Shown: positions 10,520 through 21,958, counted from the first letter of the stretch. The stretch is DNA of 64,000 bases from Heterohyrax brucei (GCA_028571685.1 CM053141.1:72649833-72713832); one strand, 5' to 3'. Program-made: numbers and translations. Notes: generated by a model not told the origin, from the letters alone.

Positions 10520-11655
10520 ATGACTCAGAAAGCATCAAAAGAAGATGGAAGGAATACACAGAGTCATTGTATCAGACAAAAACTGGTCAGTGTTCCACCA
10601 TTTGAAGAGTTAGCATATGATCAGGAATCAATGGTAATGAAAGAAGAAGTCAAAGCTGCACTGAAGGCACTGTCAAATAACAAGGCTCTGATGGAATATG
10701 AATTGAGACATTTCAACAAACAGATGCAGCACTGGAAGTGCTCACTCATCTATGCCAAGAAATTTAGAGGACAGCGACCTGGCCAACTGACCAGAAGAGA
10801 TCTATGTTTATGCCTATTCTCAAGAAAGGTGATCCAAACAATGTGGAAATTATCAAACACTATCATTAATATCACACACAAGTAAAATTTTGCTAAAGAT
10901 TACTCAAAAGTGACCACAACAGTATATTGACAGGGAGCTGCCAAATTCAAGCCAGATTCAGAAGAAGACACGGAACCAGAGATATCACTGCTGGTGTCAA
11001 AGAGATCTTGGCTGAAAGCAGGAAATACCAGAAACCTGACTATGCAAAGGCTTTTGATGGTATGGATCATAACAAATATTGGATAGCATTGTGGACAATA
11101 GGAACTCCAGAACACTTAGTTATATTTATGAGGAATCGGTATGTGGATCAAGAGGCAGTCATTTAAACAGAACAAGGGGGCACTGCGTGGCTTAATGTTA
11201 GGAAAGATGTGTGTCAGGGTTGTATCGTTTCACCACACCTTTTCAATCTGTGTACTGAGCAAATAATCTGAGAAGCTGGGCTATATGAAGAAGAACAAGG
11301 CATCAGGATTGGAGGAAGACTCACTAATAACCTGGGTTATATAGCTGGAAGTGAAGAGGATTTGAAACACTTGCTGGTGAAGATCAAAGACCACAGTCTT
11401 CAGTATGGGTCGCACCTCAACATCAAGAAAAGAAAAATCCTCACAACTGGACCAGTCAGCAACATCATTATAAGTGGAGTCAGGATTAAGGTTGTCAAGG
11501 ATTTCATTTTACTTGGCTCCGTAATCTGTGCCCACGGAAGCAGCAGTCAAGAAATCAAAAGATACATTGCACTGGGAAGATCTGCCACAAGAGACCTCTT
11601 TAAAGTGTTGAGAAGTAAAGATATCACCTTGAAAATTAAAGTGTGCCTGACCTAA
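10520..11655 (+). pseudogene. RTE reverse-transcriptase remnant, motif C deleted
   Basis: Three open pieces (10520-10885, 10927-11166, 11362-11655) in shifting frames cover the polymerase. Recognisable are the VKAALKALSNNKA segment, the PDYAKAFDGMDHNKYW block (motif A, catalytic Asp kept) and the KVVKDFILLGS block after the palm. Between them, at about 11325-11360, the DNA goes from 'aataacctgggttat' directly to 'gaagtgaagaggatttg'. It thus skips the bases for YADDTTLLAE. The reading frame is broken at least three times. Confidence 0.85.
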
Positions 11656-12652
11656 GCCACGATATTTTCAATTGCATCACATGCAGGCAAAAGCTGGAGA
11701 GTGAATAATGAAGAAAGAAGAATTTATGCCTTTCAATTGTGGTGTTGAAAGAGAATGCTGAACAAATCGTGGACTGCCAAAAGGACAAACAGATATGTTC
11801 TGTGAGAAGTACAACCAGCGTGCTCCTTGGAATCAAGGATGGCTCGATAGCATTGCACATACTTTGGACACGTGGTCGGGAGGGATTAAGCCCTGGAGAA
11901 GGACTTGGTAGAGTGGAGGGTCAGTGAACTGGCACAGAGGCTGCAATGATGGTCTTCAGCATAAAAATAATTGTGGACATGGTGCAGGACTGGGCACTGT
12001 TTCATTCTGTCGTGCATAGGGTCATTATGAGTTGGAACCAACTTGATGGCACCTAAAAACAACAATTGGTTACAGAGGCAGGAAGTTGATTCATGGTTGC
12101 CTAGAGCTAGGGAGAATGGAGGAACGGGAAATTTCATTTAAGGGTATAATGTTTCTTTTGGGGGTGGCAAAAAGTGTTCTAAAGTTGATGATTGTGGTGA
12201 TGGATATACAATTCTGTGACTATGAGTATAGGCCATAAAATACACACTTAAATGAATACATTTTATGGTCTCTGAAGTATATCTCAATAGAGATTTTCAC
12301 AAAAAAGGTAGAAGAGAAAGAGACATATGAATCATAGTCAGAAAAGGAAATATGATCATAGAGGACAGAGAAATTTGACATGTCTTTGATGGTCTTGAAG
12401 ATAGGAGCAGGCCATGAGCCAAAGAATTCAGATAACCTGTGGAAGGTGGAAAAGGCAAGGAAATGGTTTTTCTCCTATAGCCTCCAAAAATCAGGCATCT
12501 CTGCTGACCGCTTAATGTTAGCCCCATGAGATCACTTTCAGAAATCTGACCCCTTAAGAACTATATGGAAAAATAAAAAAGTGTATCACTTTAAGCCATT
12601 AAATTTGTGGTAGTTTTTACAGAAGCATTAGAAAACTAATACATGTACTAAT

Positions 12653-12690
12653 ATATGTACTGACATATGTACTAATATATGTACTAATTT
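12653..12690. repeat. 12-bp tandem repeat, about three units
   Basis: Units of the type 'atgtactaatat' occur in succession, one with 'gaca' in place of 'aata'. They follow directly the 3' end of the MLT1-like LTR. Confidence 0.8.
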
Positions 12691-12863
12691 TGTGCTTCAA
12701 ATATATATTACCTATTTAAGATTTAAATCAAAACAAAGCAAAAACTTATTCAGCACAATGATATCACTTGGCAAAAATGTTAAATACTCATAAACATACT
12801 ATTCAGTAGAAATAAAACGTAAGTTACAAATGTGAGGCACACACGTGATTTAAAATTTCCCGG
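12691..12863. other. No recognisable feature
   Basis: Short AT-rich spacer without a named repeat. Confidence 0.4.
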
Positions 12864-12951
12864 TTGTTGCTGTTAGCTGCTGTCCAGGCAGTTCTGACTT
12901 ATGGTGACTCCACGTGCAGCAAGATGAAACGTTGCCTGGTCTTGCAGCACA
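12864..12951 (-). mobile_element. RTE 3' tail fragment
   Basis: On the minus strand, the terminal RTE sequence: 'ttgttgctgttagctgctgt', 'cagttctgacttatggtgac', 'aaacgttgcctggtcttgca'. The rest is absent. Confidence 0.8.
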
Positions 12952-13304
12952 TTCGTAGAATTTCCTAGAACAGGTAGTCACCAACTGATGATGTATTTGA
13001 GTTATGATAAACTACACGTAAACCATCTGATTTTTTTGTAGATCTTATTGTCAGCAATACATATTACCTACAATGTTAGAATATGAGTATGTCTTTAAGT
13101 TCATATGTAATGTTTCCAACCTCCATAGACACATAAGTATCAGATTTATAAAGATATTGATAATAAAAGGCAATAATATGAAAACCAAAAGAAATAAAAA
13201 AAGGTATTCAACATATGTCTAAACCAAATTAGGACAGAGTCATCAGAATGCAACCCCATTGCAAGACAGGGAGTACTTGTAGTTATATTTTTTTAAAAAA
13301 CAGG

Positions 13305-13546
13305 AAAATGGATGAAATTAAATTTAATAATAAATTATGCTTAAATCAATATATGTAAGCTATTTTCATTTCCACATGTAGCCAATATAAAGCATTGTTA
13401 ACGAGCTGTTTTATGTTTGTTTATTCATACTAAGTCTTGGAATCCTAGGGTGTGTTTTATGCTTACAGCAAATCTTCATTCAGCCTACTCACATTTCTCA
13501 ATAGCCACGTGTAACCAGTAGCTATTGTGCTGGACACCACAGACCC
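13305..13546 (+). mobile_element. Probable hAT-type MER DNA transposon fragment
   Basis: The end 'caatagccacgtgtaaccag' followed by 'tagctattgtgctggacac', preceded by an AT-rich 'ttaaatttaataataaatt' core, resembles a common non-autonomous eutherian MER element. I am not sure of the subfamily and see only one terminal motif. Confidence 0.45.
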
Positions 13547-13624
13547 ATAAGACTGAGTGAGGGATAGGAAATGTACACTTAAAAACAATGCATTGTTAAA
13601 ATTTTTCGAAAAGGAAATCTCAAT

Positions 13625-14085
13625 AAACTTTGAAATACATTTAACTTTAACTTAAAAAAAATTCTAGAAATTTGTGCTACAGAAATAAGTATATCAATGT
13701 ATAAGAACACAGGTATAGATTGAAATATTGTTCAAAAGGTAAAACACTAAATATGAACAAAACAATCTGAAATATAGTACAGTCATGAAATGGATATGAT
13801 GCAGGTATTAAAAAGAATGAGTTGGAGCTACATGTATTGATCACATGGTATATTGTTAAGTGACAAAAGCCAGTTGAGGTATGCTTCTCTGTAAATTTTC
13901 TTTAAGAAAATCAACTAATACATAAATATATACCCAAGTATTCACACTGAACTACTAATATTAGTTATTCTGTGAAACAGTATTAAGATGTTGCAAATAA
14001 CATTGTTGACTTTATTCCTATACTGATTTTATAGTTTAAGGAAAAAAACAGTATGTGTATGAATATACACAGGAATATATATGGG
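13625..14085 (+). mobile_element. L1 3' end fragment
   Basis: It contains 'catgaaatggatatgatgca', 'taaaaagaatgagttggagc', 'gttaagtgacaaaagccagt' and 'cacactgaactactaatatt'. This is the L1 3' end of an older subfamily, with its characteristic 'AATGAG' and 'gttaagtg' blocks. Confidence 0.65.
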
Positions 14086-14170
14086 AAGAGAAAGAAAGAA
14101 AAATATTGTGTAGTCTCTACCAAGTTTATAAAATTAAATTTCCACTCATTAAACAGTCTACTATCATTTG

Positions 14171-14171
<1 letters not shown>

Positions 14172-14209
<38 letters not shown>
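14172..14209. repeat. (GT)19 microsatellite
   Basis: A perfect GT run of 38 bases. It produces the artificial Val-Cys runs in the overlapping open frames. Being perfect and long, it is likely to vary in length among individuals. Confidence 0.98.
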
Positions 14210-14210
<1 letters not shown>

Positions 14211-14622
14211 ACATCAAGAACAAGTTGTTGGTCAATATTTTAGGAGTCAACTTGGAGGTGGTTATACCATTGCCAAAGCATCAGCGACCATATCAGAGAC
14301 CTTGCTCTGCAACAATAACCCGATGTGACACTCATTCCTCTTTGTTTTTCTCATTCAAACGAGTGTCTCAAAGCATTCTCTATAAAGCAATGCTTCTTAT
14401 CTTATACACTAGACTGACATGCCTGTTCATTATCACACTGCAAAAGAAATCCATAACTAGTCTACAATTTGCAGAATTTTTTTTTTCCAAGCTCATACTC
14501 CACCATACCTACAAATATCCAGGTAATAAAGAGTTCTAAAACAAGTCTGAATTTGCAGGGGAAACAAAAAAATAAATAGATACATCAAATATATAATTTA
14601 TCTACTTACTTTTATATACTGT
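14210..14622. other. No recognisable feature
   Basis: No gene or named repeat. A chance 123-codon frame starts in the GT microsatellite and continues here without any recognisable domain. Confidence 0.45.
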
Positions 14623-14782
14623 GGAAACTCTGGTGGTTAAGTCATTAAGCAGTGGTTAAGTGTTATGGCTGTTAACTGTAAAGTCTTGTAGTTTGAATCC
14701 ACCAGGTGCTCCTTGGAAACTCTATGGGGCCGTTCTACTCCGTCTATAGGATTGCTATGAGTTGGAATGAATGGTAACAGGT
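14623..14782 (+). mobile_element. AfroSINE, short subtype, head partly duplicated
   Basis: The head reads 'ctctggtggttaagtcatta' and then again 'agcagtggttaagtgttatg', so the 'gtggttaagt' box-A region is present twice. Box B 'agtttgaatccaccaggtgc', 'ccttggaaactctatggggc' and the tail follow normally. Confidence 0.9.
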
Positions 14783-15534
14783 ATATATATGTATACATAC
14801 ACATGGAAGGAGACCCTCATGGATTGCTGGCTGAGTAGAAATCAAAAGATTCTGTACATGGGTTAAAAGAACACCCCAAAAGGGGTTCATTTCCAACTTT
14901 GAAGTCTTCTAAATTTGGCACCGATCAGTGTTTCTTGTTGGACATTGTCCCCAGACTGGGCTTCTCATCAGGAGATCCAGTTCAGTTCATTTTTCCCTCA
15001 TTAGGGGCACCTGAAGGACAAATGAGGCCCTGTTCCACGCAGCCTTCAAGGCCCAAGAAATGAGACTCTTTTGATTTTGGTAATTCAAACACAAGCTTAA
15101 CCCTACAGCAGCAGTGGCCCTGTGAGGTGGGGGACCAACCTACTGCCTTGAGGTTCTTCAGCCCTCAAACAGTCAAATTCAGGAAGCTGGGGGAATGTAT
15201 TCTTTGGACTGGTCTATGAGACTAAATCCCTTGGAGGATTCACTCCAGACAACAGATGACCTGGCAGAGACTTTGGCCTGAGCCACAAAAGGTTGTCATA
15301 ATATTTATACTTCTTGCCCTCTTTTTTGTACAGCAGGCAACACTCAGAAGGTTAGCATGGCATTCTTTTGCATTCTTTCTCTTTCGGCTCTTTAAATATT
15401 TGTGTGTGTGATTGGTCGCAATGGTGGTAGTAGGGGGGTTTATTTGAAGCAGACTCTCAAATGTAGGTGTTTACTCTCATTCATATTATTCCTTTTACTC
15501 TAGATGAATTGCAACATGGAATAACATGTATCTA
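14783..15534. other. Repeat-poor DNA
   Basis: After a short TA-rich patch this holds no repeat I can name and no coding region. Confidence 0.45.
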
Positions 15535-15746
15535 AGAAGTCCCCGGGTGGTACAAATTGGCTAAGTGCTCAACTACTATCTGAATGGTTGGGAGTTGGCA
15601 CCAACCCAGAGATGCCTTGGGAGATAGCCCTGGTCATCTGCTTCCAAAAGGTCACAGCCTTGAAAATCCTGTGGAGTGGTTCTGCTCTGCATATATGGGG
15701 TTACCATGATTTGCAAGCTATTCCACAGCAAAGAACAACTACATGT
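15535..15746 (+). mobile_element. AfroSINE, long subtype, full length
   Basis: Head 'gtccccgggtggtacaaatt' and 'ctaagtgctcaactactatc', middle 'tctgcttccaaaaggtcaca', body 'gagtggttctgctctgcata', tail ending 'aacaactac'. All long-subtype blocks are in order. Confidence 0.92.
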
Positions 15747-15957
15747 ATCACACACTGGGGATACAAAGATGTTGTTAGTTGAAATATAGATTTCAACTGA
15801 ACACATTCAAAAATAGGAAAAAAAAAACTCAGTAAATTAAAAACAAGAATATTTCAGAAATTATTTTATTTTCAGAATAATATAAACTGCATGTTAAAAT
15901 TGAGGTAGTCATATAAAGATATAGGTGATATAGTCATCTGTCTATACATTGAGCAGT

Positions 15958-17322
15958 AATTATGCCTATTCCCAAGAAAGGTGATCCAGCTGAATGTGGA
16001 AATTATCAAACAATATCATTAATATCACACACAAGTAAAATTTTTCCAAAGATCTTTCAAAAGCAACCCAACAGTACATTTACAGGGAACTACCAGAAAT
16101 TCAAGCTGGATTCAGAAGAGGGCATGGAATCAGGGATATCATCACTGATGTCAGATAGATCTTGGCTGAAAGCAGAGGATATCAGAAAGATGTTTACCTG
16201 TGTTTCAATGACTATGCAAAGGCATTCAACTGTGTGTATCATAACAAATTATGGATAACATTACAGACAATGGGAATTCCAGATTACTTAATGCAATGTG
16301 TCATTTTGAATGTGTACATGGATCAAGAAGCAGTTGTGAGAACAGAACAAGGGGACATTGCATGGCTTAATGTCAGGAAAGGGTGCATCAAGGTTATATT
16401 TTTTTCACCATACCTTTTCAACCTGAGTGCCCAGGAAATAATCTGAGAAGCTGGACTATATGAAGAAGAATGAGAAATCAGGATTGGAGGAAGACTCATT
16501 CAAAACCTACATTTTACAGATAATACAACTTTGCTTGCTGAAAGTGAAGAGGATTTGAAACACTTACTGGTGAAGATCAAAGACCACAGTATTCAGTATG
16601 GGTTACACCTCAACAACAACAACAGCAAAACCCCTCACAACCAGACCAGTAAGCAACATCATGATAAATGGAGAAAGGATTGAGAAAGGATTGAAGTTGT
16701 CAAGGATTTCATTTCACTTGGTCCCATAATCAACGTCCATGGAAGCAGCAGTCAAGAAATCAAAAGATGCATTGCATTGGGAAAATATGCTGCAAAAGAC
16801 TTCTTTAAAGTATTGAAAAGTAAAGATGTCACCTTGAAGACTAAGGTGCACCTGACCCAAGCCATCATATTTTCGATTGCATCATATTCATGCAAAAGCT
16901 GGACAATGAATGAGGAAGACAGAAGAAGAATTGATGTCTTTGAGTCATGGTGCTGGAAAAGAATGATGAACAAATTGTGGATTGCCAAAAAGAACAAATA
17001 GCTCTATTCTGGAAGTCCAGCCAGAGTGCTCCTTGGAAGCAAGGACAAGATGGAATCTTACAATCTTACGTACTTTGGACATGTTGTCAGGAGGCATTAG
17101 TCCCTGGAGAAGGCCATCAAGCTTGGGAAAACGGAGGATCCTCAAAAAAGAGGGAGACACTCAGGAGATGGATTAACACAGTGGCTACAACAACAGGTTT
17201 AAGGATGACAATGATTGTAGGCATGAAACAAGACTAGGCAGTGTATGATTTTGTGTCTATTATGTATAAAGTAGCTGTGAGTCAGAACTGACTTGATGGC
17301 CCCTAAAAAACAATGACAATAG
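15958..17322 (+). mobile_element. RTE LINE, 5'-truncated in the RT domain
   Basis: It starts at the 'tatgcctattcccaagaaag' block and runs to the RTE 3' tail ('gagtcagaactgacttgatg'). The endonuclease is absent. Open pieces at 15962-16258, 16162-16446, 16777-17001 and 16947-17237 overlap in different frames, which shows frameshifts. Motif A survives as NDYAKAFN. The motif C position reads 'ttttacagataatac', giving FTDN instead of YADD. It is inactive. The 5' truncation is the normal product of incomplete reverse transcription. Confidence 0.93.
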
Positions 17323-17734
17323 CTACCACTTTTTGACTTTTTGGAGTCATTTTTCAGACTTATTTTCAATGACCTAGAACACTTAGAATTGTGAAGTCAT
17401 ATTCCAGAATTACTAAAACTTTTAAAAATTCATTCTAGCACTAATTTCATCAGATAATTTCTATCAGCATCAAAAACTACTAAATACTGAATTTGTTTGG
17501 GGTTAATATGTCTTACAAGTAGTGCTTCATTGTTCAAAATAAAGTAATTGAGAAAGTGCCATATTATATCAGACACTCAAATAGAAGACCTCTCTCTCTT
17601 CTGAGAAATAATTTTAGTGAAAACTAAATAGTTCTCATACCCAGACACATATAGCAAAGAACAGTTTAAGATTACATTTGACGTACGTGATATGTAGTCA
17701 ACCCAGTTTTGAAGCTAGAACTCTCGGCTCTTCT
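17323..17734. other. No recognisable feature
   Basis: AT-rich DNA with no gene or repeat that I can identify. Confidence 0.45.
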
Positions 17735-18275
17735 TCATGGGGCATATGTGATAGATCGTATTTTCCAGAAATGGTGACACTAATATATCCCATGTTACTG
17801 GCTCTTCTTGTGATGTAATTCATACTCCTCCATTGAGAACTGGACATTTATATTCCCTGCCCTTTAATCTGGGCAGTCCTGTGACTGTAACAGAAACAAC
17901 ACTACGTCACTTTTAAGGCTAAGTCATAAGAATGTTAGAGCTTCCTCCTGGCCCTCTTGGGACACCTGCCCGAGAACCCAGTCACCATGCTGTGAGGAAA
18001 GTAAGCAAACTGGAAGGTCACATATAGGTATACTGGCCGGCAGCCTGGGCGGAAGTCCTGCCTACAGCCAGCATCAACTTCCTGCACGTGAGTTCAAAAG
18101 ATTCCAGCCTCTCGTCCTGGAGCCATTGCGCCTTCCCTGTTGCCAAGTAGAGCAGAGGTGAGCTGTCCCCCGAGGCCCTGCTGAAGTCGCACATTCAGGA
18201 GCAGATTAAATGTTGTCATTGTTCTAAGCTATTAAGTTTAGAGCTAGTTTGTTATACAGCAAATAATAAAAAAAA
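17735..18275 (+). mobile_element. Ancient LTR-like repeat (MaLR/ERVL type)
   Basis: It has the layout of a decayed LTR: 'ctgccctttaatctgggcag' with 'cctgtgactgtaacagaa', then 'aatgttagagcttcctcctg', 'accatgctgtgaggaaa' and a 3' end 'ctattaagtttagagctagt' with 'gttatacagcaaataata'. The same layout recurs at 22830-23275. Family assignment is uncertain. Confidence 0.5.
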
Positions 18276-19634
18276 AATAACCTCCCACCCCTGCCTACTT
18301 ACACAGAAATTATTTATAAAATTTAAATGCCAGGCATTTTATCTTTATCGGTTCATGTTCATCCTATTTGTCCTAACACAAAAACTTGAAATTTTCATAA
18401 TTTTTTTAATTCTGCCGTCTAATACATTACATCTCTTGGTTTATGTTTTTTGCAGTTGTTAGACAATTAGAAAACGTTAGGTGAATGTATTCCATTGGCA
18501 AAAGTGTAAATTGAGGCACTCTTTATGGAAGGCAATTTCCACCTTTACAAAAAAGGAGCAAAATGCATTTAAAATGTATATTTCTTATGTCCAACGATCT
18601 CACTTGTAGGCGTTATCTGGAGGGAACTGAATGTGTGCAAAGAACAGCTACAAAAACATTCATCCAAATCACTTTATATTTCTCATAGCCTTGCATGTTT
18701 ATGATACCACACTATTGAACCTCATCACACTGATTTATTCATCTGGGTCCTCCACCTGATCCTGGGCAACCCGAGCCATGACACACTACTCAGCACAAAG
18801 TTATACTCAGAGAATGTATTGAAGAAGAATAAAATATGTTTTCACCAAAGTCATCGATAAAAATGTACAACAAAGCAGGCTTGAGAACTGAGCTTTGTGG
18901 TTTATATTGATGCCTCCTTCCATTTCACAAAAATCTGTTTAATTAACAGCCTTTGAAGAAGATTTTTCAGCGAAGCAATGTGCATTATTTCAAAGTTTTA
19001 AAATGTTGTAAAATTGCAGGCTGTTTTCATCATGGAGCTACTGACCTACACCCCATCTAACCCAGAGTTTTCCAAATGGCAGGGCCACAACTGATTAATA
19101 GATTGTGAAATCAATAGAGGAGATTGTTACCAGACTTAGAACAAAATTGAACAGAAACTATCAGAAGACCTGTAATGTGTCAATTGAAAGTATTGTCCCA
19201 CGAAACTTTTGTTTCCATTATCCATAGATGTGTATGTATTCTGGGTCACAGTGGAAAATGTGTGCTTCTTACTCTGGTCATAAACAAAAAAGATTGAATG
19301 TCACTGATCTAGCCCGTATTTTTCATGGTAGACAGATACCTTGCCAAAGTTAAAATAATTCCAGGGACAGCGTCATAGAGGTGGGACATGTTCGGTTGAC
19401 CCCGTGCACTTGCACAAGGTCCTACACTCAGAAAGCACCTACACTTGGTATAACACTCTGTTGTCACTATTGTGAAATTTGTAATAATTTTTTATCTTCT
19501 AACATTCATGGCAGCAGAAGAAACGCATCGGGCAAAAGTGCGCACACACAACTGTGGTCCAGTGGCCGCTGTGCTTGAGCACAGCAAGCTCTGGGCCCTG
19601 AGTAGCTGGGCCAGATGCCCAGGGTAGCTGCAGA
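18276..19634. other. Mostly unassigned, possible old L1 fragment
   Basis: The 18490-18720 part ('aattgaggcactctttatgg', 'aatgtatatttcttatgtcc', 'acgatctcacttgtaggcg') resembles a diverged L1 ORF2 end. The rest shows nothing I can name. Confidence 0.4.
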
Positions 19635-20155
19635 AGCACTGTTCACAAGAGCCATAGTGTAAAAACAACGCAAATGTTCACCAGCTGACGAGTGGATAAA
19701 CACCATGTAGTACATATATACCATGGAATATTACTCAGCCATAAAGAGAAATGAAGTCCTGATACATGTGGCAATATAGATGAACCTTGAAAACATTATG
19801 CTGAGTAAAACAAGTCAATCACAATAGAACAAATATAGTATGATTTCACTAATAAATACTTCAAATACACAAATGTATAAAGATCAGAATTTATATATAT
19901 AAATATATTATGTATTTTATATTATATATATATTACATATATAATTACTACTGTTGAGGGAAAGAAGGAAATCTCTAGCTAGTATTTTACTTACGGGAAC
20001 AGAAAGTAGGACTGCGGATATTGGTGATGACTGTACAACCTGACGACATAGTTGGTTTCTTTGAATTGCACAGGTGACAAACCCTCAGTTGGTAAGTATT
20101 AAATGTTATCTATATGTTTTTCACAGCAATGAAAAAGTAGCAAAAAAGAGGTCAC
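19635..20155 (+). mobile_element. L1 3' end, afrotherian type
   Basis: It contains 'ttcacaagagccatagtg', 'ggaatattactcagccataa', 'gaagtcctgatacatgtg' and 'gaaccttgaaaacattatgc', then the L1 3' UTR with 'gatgactgtacaacctgacg' and 'tcacagcaatgaaaaag'. An AT-only low-complexity stretch (about 19890-19947) lies inside. It is 5'-truncated in ORF2. Confidence 0.88.
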
Positions 20156-20754
20156 AGTCACTGAAGAATAACAAGAACACAACTTAAATTTTTTACAGCA
20201 CACAGCTGTGCACAGTGGAAATTTATTTTAAGTAGATGAGGCACTCTGATGCTCCGTGGCTTTGAACCAAGGAGTTTGTAACTGACTTACACTACAGCTC
20301 CCTTTGGATTGGCAACTCAGGGCTAAATGTATATACATTTGCCTTAAGGTTTTATTCTCCCCACTGGGCATTTAACTTTGGGTTTCCTCAAAGATTTCTT
20401 GCTTGTCTGAAAATAATCTTTTTCTTTAGCATCTTCTCTATAGCAAAGCAACACTCTAATGTCAGAAAAAACCGTGACACACTGACTTGAAATCTTGTCA
20501 TCACATTTTTGTCTGGAATTAAGGTATGGTCATCTTCATTATCAATTCTCACTCAAAACAGAAAAACATTCAGTTGCCTGGGTAAAGTAGATAATCACTA
20601 AAGTTGATCCAAGATGTCTTTTTCAAAAGTATACTTGTCAATGCAAGTCTGATCATTTAATTGCACGTCTTAAAAACCTACATTTTTATTCACTTGTTTT
20701 ATTTACCAAGAAGAGAATCATGCTTCTTACTAAGCCTAGAGGGCCAGCCTGCAT
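20156..20754. other. No recognisable feature
   Basis: AT-rich DNA, no supported gene or repeat. Confidence 0.45.
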
Positions 20755-21395
20755 GAATCCACATGATCTGACTCCCTGGCTTATTTCCTCCCCGAGACCC
20801 CTTCCCGTAGCCCTGCTGTCACACTGCCTATGCAGTTTATTAAATATACCAAGCTTCTTCCTGCCTTAGGATCTCTGCACTGCTGGTCCCTCTGCCAGGA
20901 AAGATCTGTCTGGTTCACATCTCCTTCATATTTGACTCTCCTTTCAAACAAATCTTCTTCACGACTTAACTCTTTCACGACACCCAACTCAATAATGCTC
21001 ACCTCTCCTCCCATTTCCTTGCTCTCTCTCACAAATACCTGCCTTATATAGATAAACTACAGCTAGATACAGACATGAGCTATAAGAGATATATAAATAG
21101 ATAAATCTCTCTCTATAGACGACACTCAGTGGTAAATTACATATAGCGATACATGTATAGATAAATAATATAATTTCATGCATAGCTTTAGATACAATTC
21201 ATCTATATATAGCTCACTTTGTAGTTTCTCACTGTCTGAAGTTATCCTATTTATTTGTTTATTATCCATTTTTCTCTTGTAGAAGATGACTTCCATAAGA
21301 GGAGGAACTTTTGTTCTCTTGTTTACATCAGCACTCTTAAAGCCAGGGAGACACATAGTAGGAGCACAAGAAATTAAAGTGAATGACTCAACCAA
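20755..21395 (+). mobile_element. L2 LINE 3' end, interrupted by AT-rich DNA
   Basis: 'ggatctctgcactgctggtc' and 'cctctgccaggaa' (about 20870) and, further on, 'ttttgttctcttgtttac', 'gggagacacatagtaggagc' and 'attaaagtgaatgactc' match consecutive parts of the L2 3' end. The 21035-21230 piece between them is a GATA- and TATA-rich low-complexity stretch that L2 does not contain. Confidence 0.65.
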
Positions 21396-21835
21396 GGCAC
21401 TGAGATCTTTGTAGTCATTTGATCGAGTGTTTCATCACAGAGGTTGACGTAAATGTTACAGCTTCACCTGGCTGCAGCCTTGTTTCAGCAGAGGGTAGCC
21501 CAAACATACAGCAAATTGCTGTGTTCCAAAATGTTTTCACTGCCCGTGGGTTTAGAAACAACTGGAGGGCTGAGCAGATAACAGGCTCAGAGGAGCAGAG
21601 CACTCCTGTCAATTTCCTGGGTGATGCCACTGCTTTGGATTTAGAAACAATTCTTAGAAAGCTCATAAGAAGTCAAAATTTAAGATTTTCTTCAATTTCA
21701 ATTTCTTTCTTTTCTTTTACTCTCCTTTTGACTGTGCCTACAGATGAAACCAGGACTTTCTGGGTAGCATAAATTGAGAATGCACTCAGCACTAGCCAAG
21801 ATAGGGGAAGTTTGAGTCCATCCAGAAGTACCATG
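21396..21835. other. Repeat-poor DNA with chance ORFs on both strands
   Basis: Open frames of 117 codons (plus) and 83 codons (minus) overlap here. Neither resembles a known protein, and no splice or promoter context supports them. Confidence 0.45.
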
Positions 21836-21958
21836 AAAGAAAGGCCTGGCAATCTACTGAAAAATCGGCTGCTCAAATACTATAAAGCACAGTTCTACCC
21901 TGATGCAAACGGGTTTGGCACGAGTTAGAACTGATTCAACAGCAACTGGTTTACAGTT
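21836..21958 (+). mobile_element. AfroSINE, long subtype, 3' half
   Basis: 'gaaaggcctggcaatctact', then 'tataaagcacagttctaccc' and the tail 'cagcaactggttt'. The head is missing; it is a 5'-truncated copy of the variant with 'gagcacagttctactctgac'. Confidence 0.8.

Larger units (their letters stand above)
8972..12064 (+). mobile_element. RTE LINE (RTE1 type), near full length, inactive
   Basis: This is the most complete RTE in the window, about 3.1 kb. It begins with the RTE 5' leader ('tgtctgtcagcttgtcgtac', 'gtgatgctggaaactgtgcc'). It then passes through the endonuclease region (about 9300-9900), the linker and reverse-transcriptase regions (about 10100-11600) and the 3' end. The last part carries 'aatggtcttcagcata', 'gtcattatgagttggaacca' and 'ggcacctaaaaacaaca'. 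Stops and indels break the frame repeatedly. The reverse transcriptase motif A survives as DYAKAFD, but the stretch that should encode motif C (YADD) is deleted near 11335. It is inserted in an L1 and cannot be autonomous. Confidence 0.93.
8607..12303 (+). mobile_element. L1 3' end split by SINE and RTE
   Basis: Piece one (8607-8774) has 'gaaaagaaatgaagtactga', 'gaaccttgaaaacata' and 'gtccagaatatgca'. Piece two (12065-12303) has 'catggttgcctagagctagg', 'ttcttttgggggtggcaaaa', 'gtggtgatggatatacaatt' and 'gtatatctcaatagaga'. Joined, they form a standard L1 3' end with its A-rich tail. The 3.3 kb between them is a later AfroSINE plus RTE. Confidence 0.85.
8214..12648 (+). mobile_element. MLT1-like LTR split by nested insertions
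   Basis: LTR sequence lies in three pieces: 8214-8297 ('gtaggcagactaatgaggcc', 'cagaacctgtgaatatgtt'), 8477-8606 ('acaatcacaagggtccttaag') and 12304-12648 ('gccccatgagatcactttca', 'ctgacccctt', 'gtggtagtttttacagaagc', 'gaaaactaatacatg'). Together they make one LTR of normal length. The first gap is an AfroSINE; the second is an L1 that itself holds a SINE and an RTE. The repeated 'gaagagggaga' (8599) and 'gaagagaaaga' (12310) flank the L1 and look like its target duplication. Confidence 0.75.
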
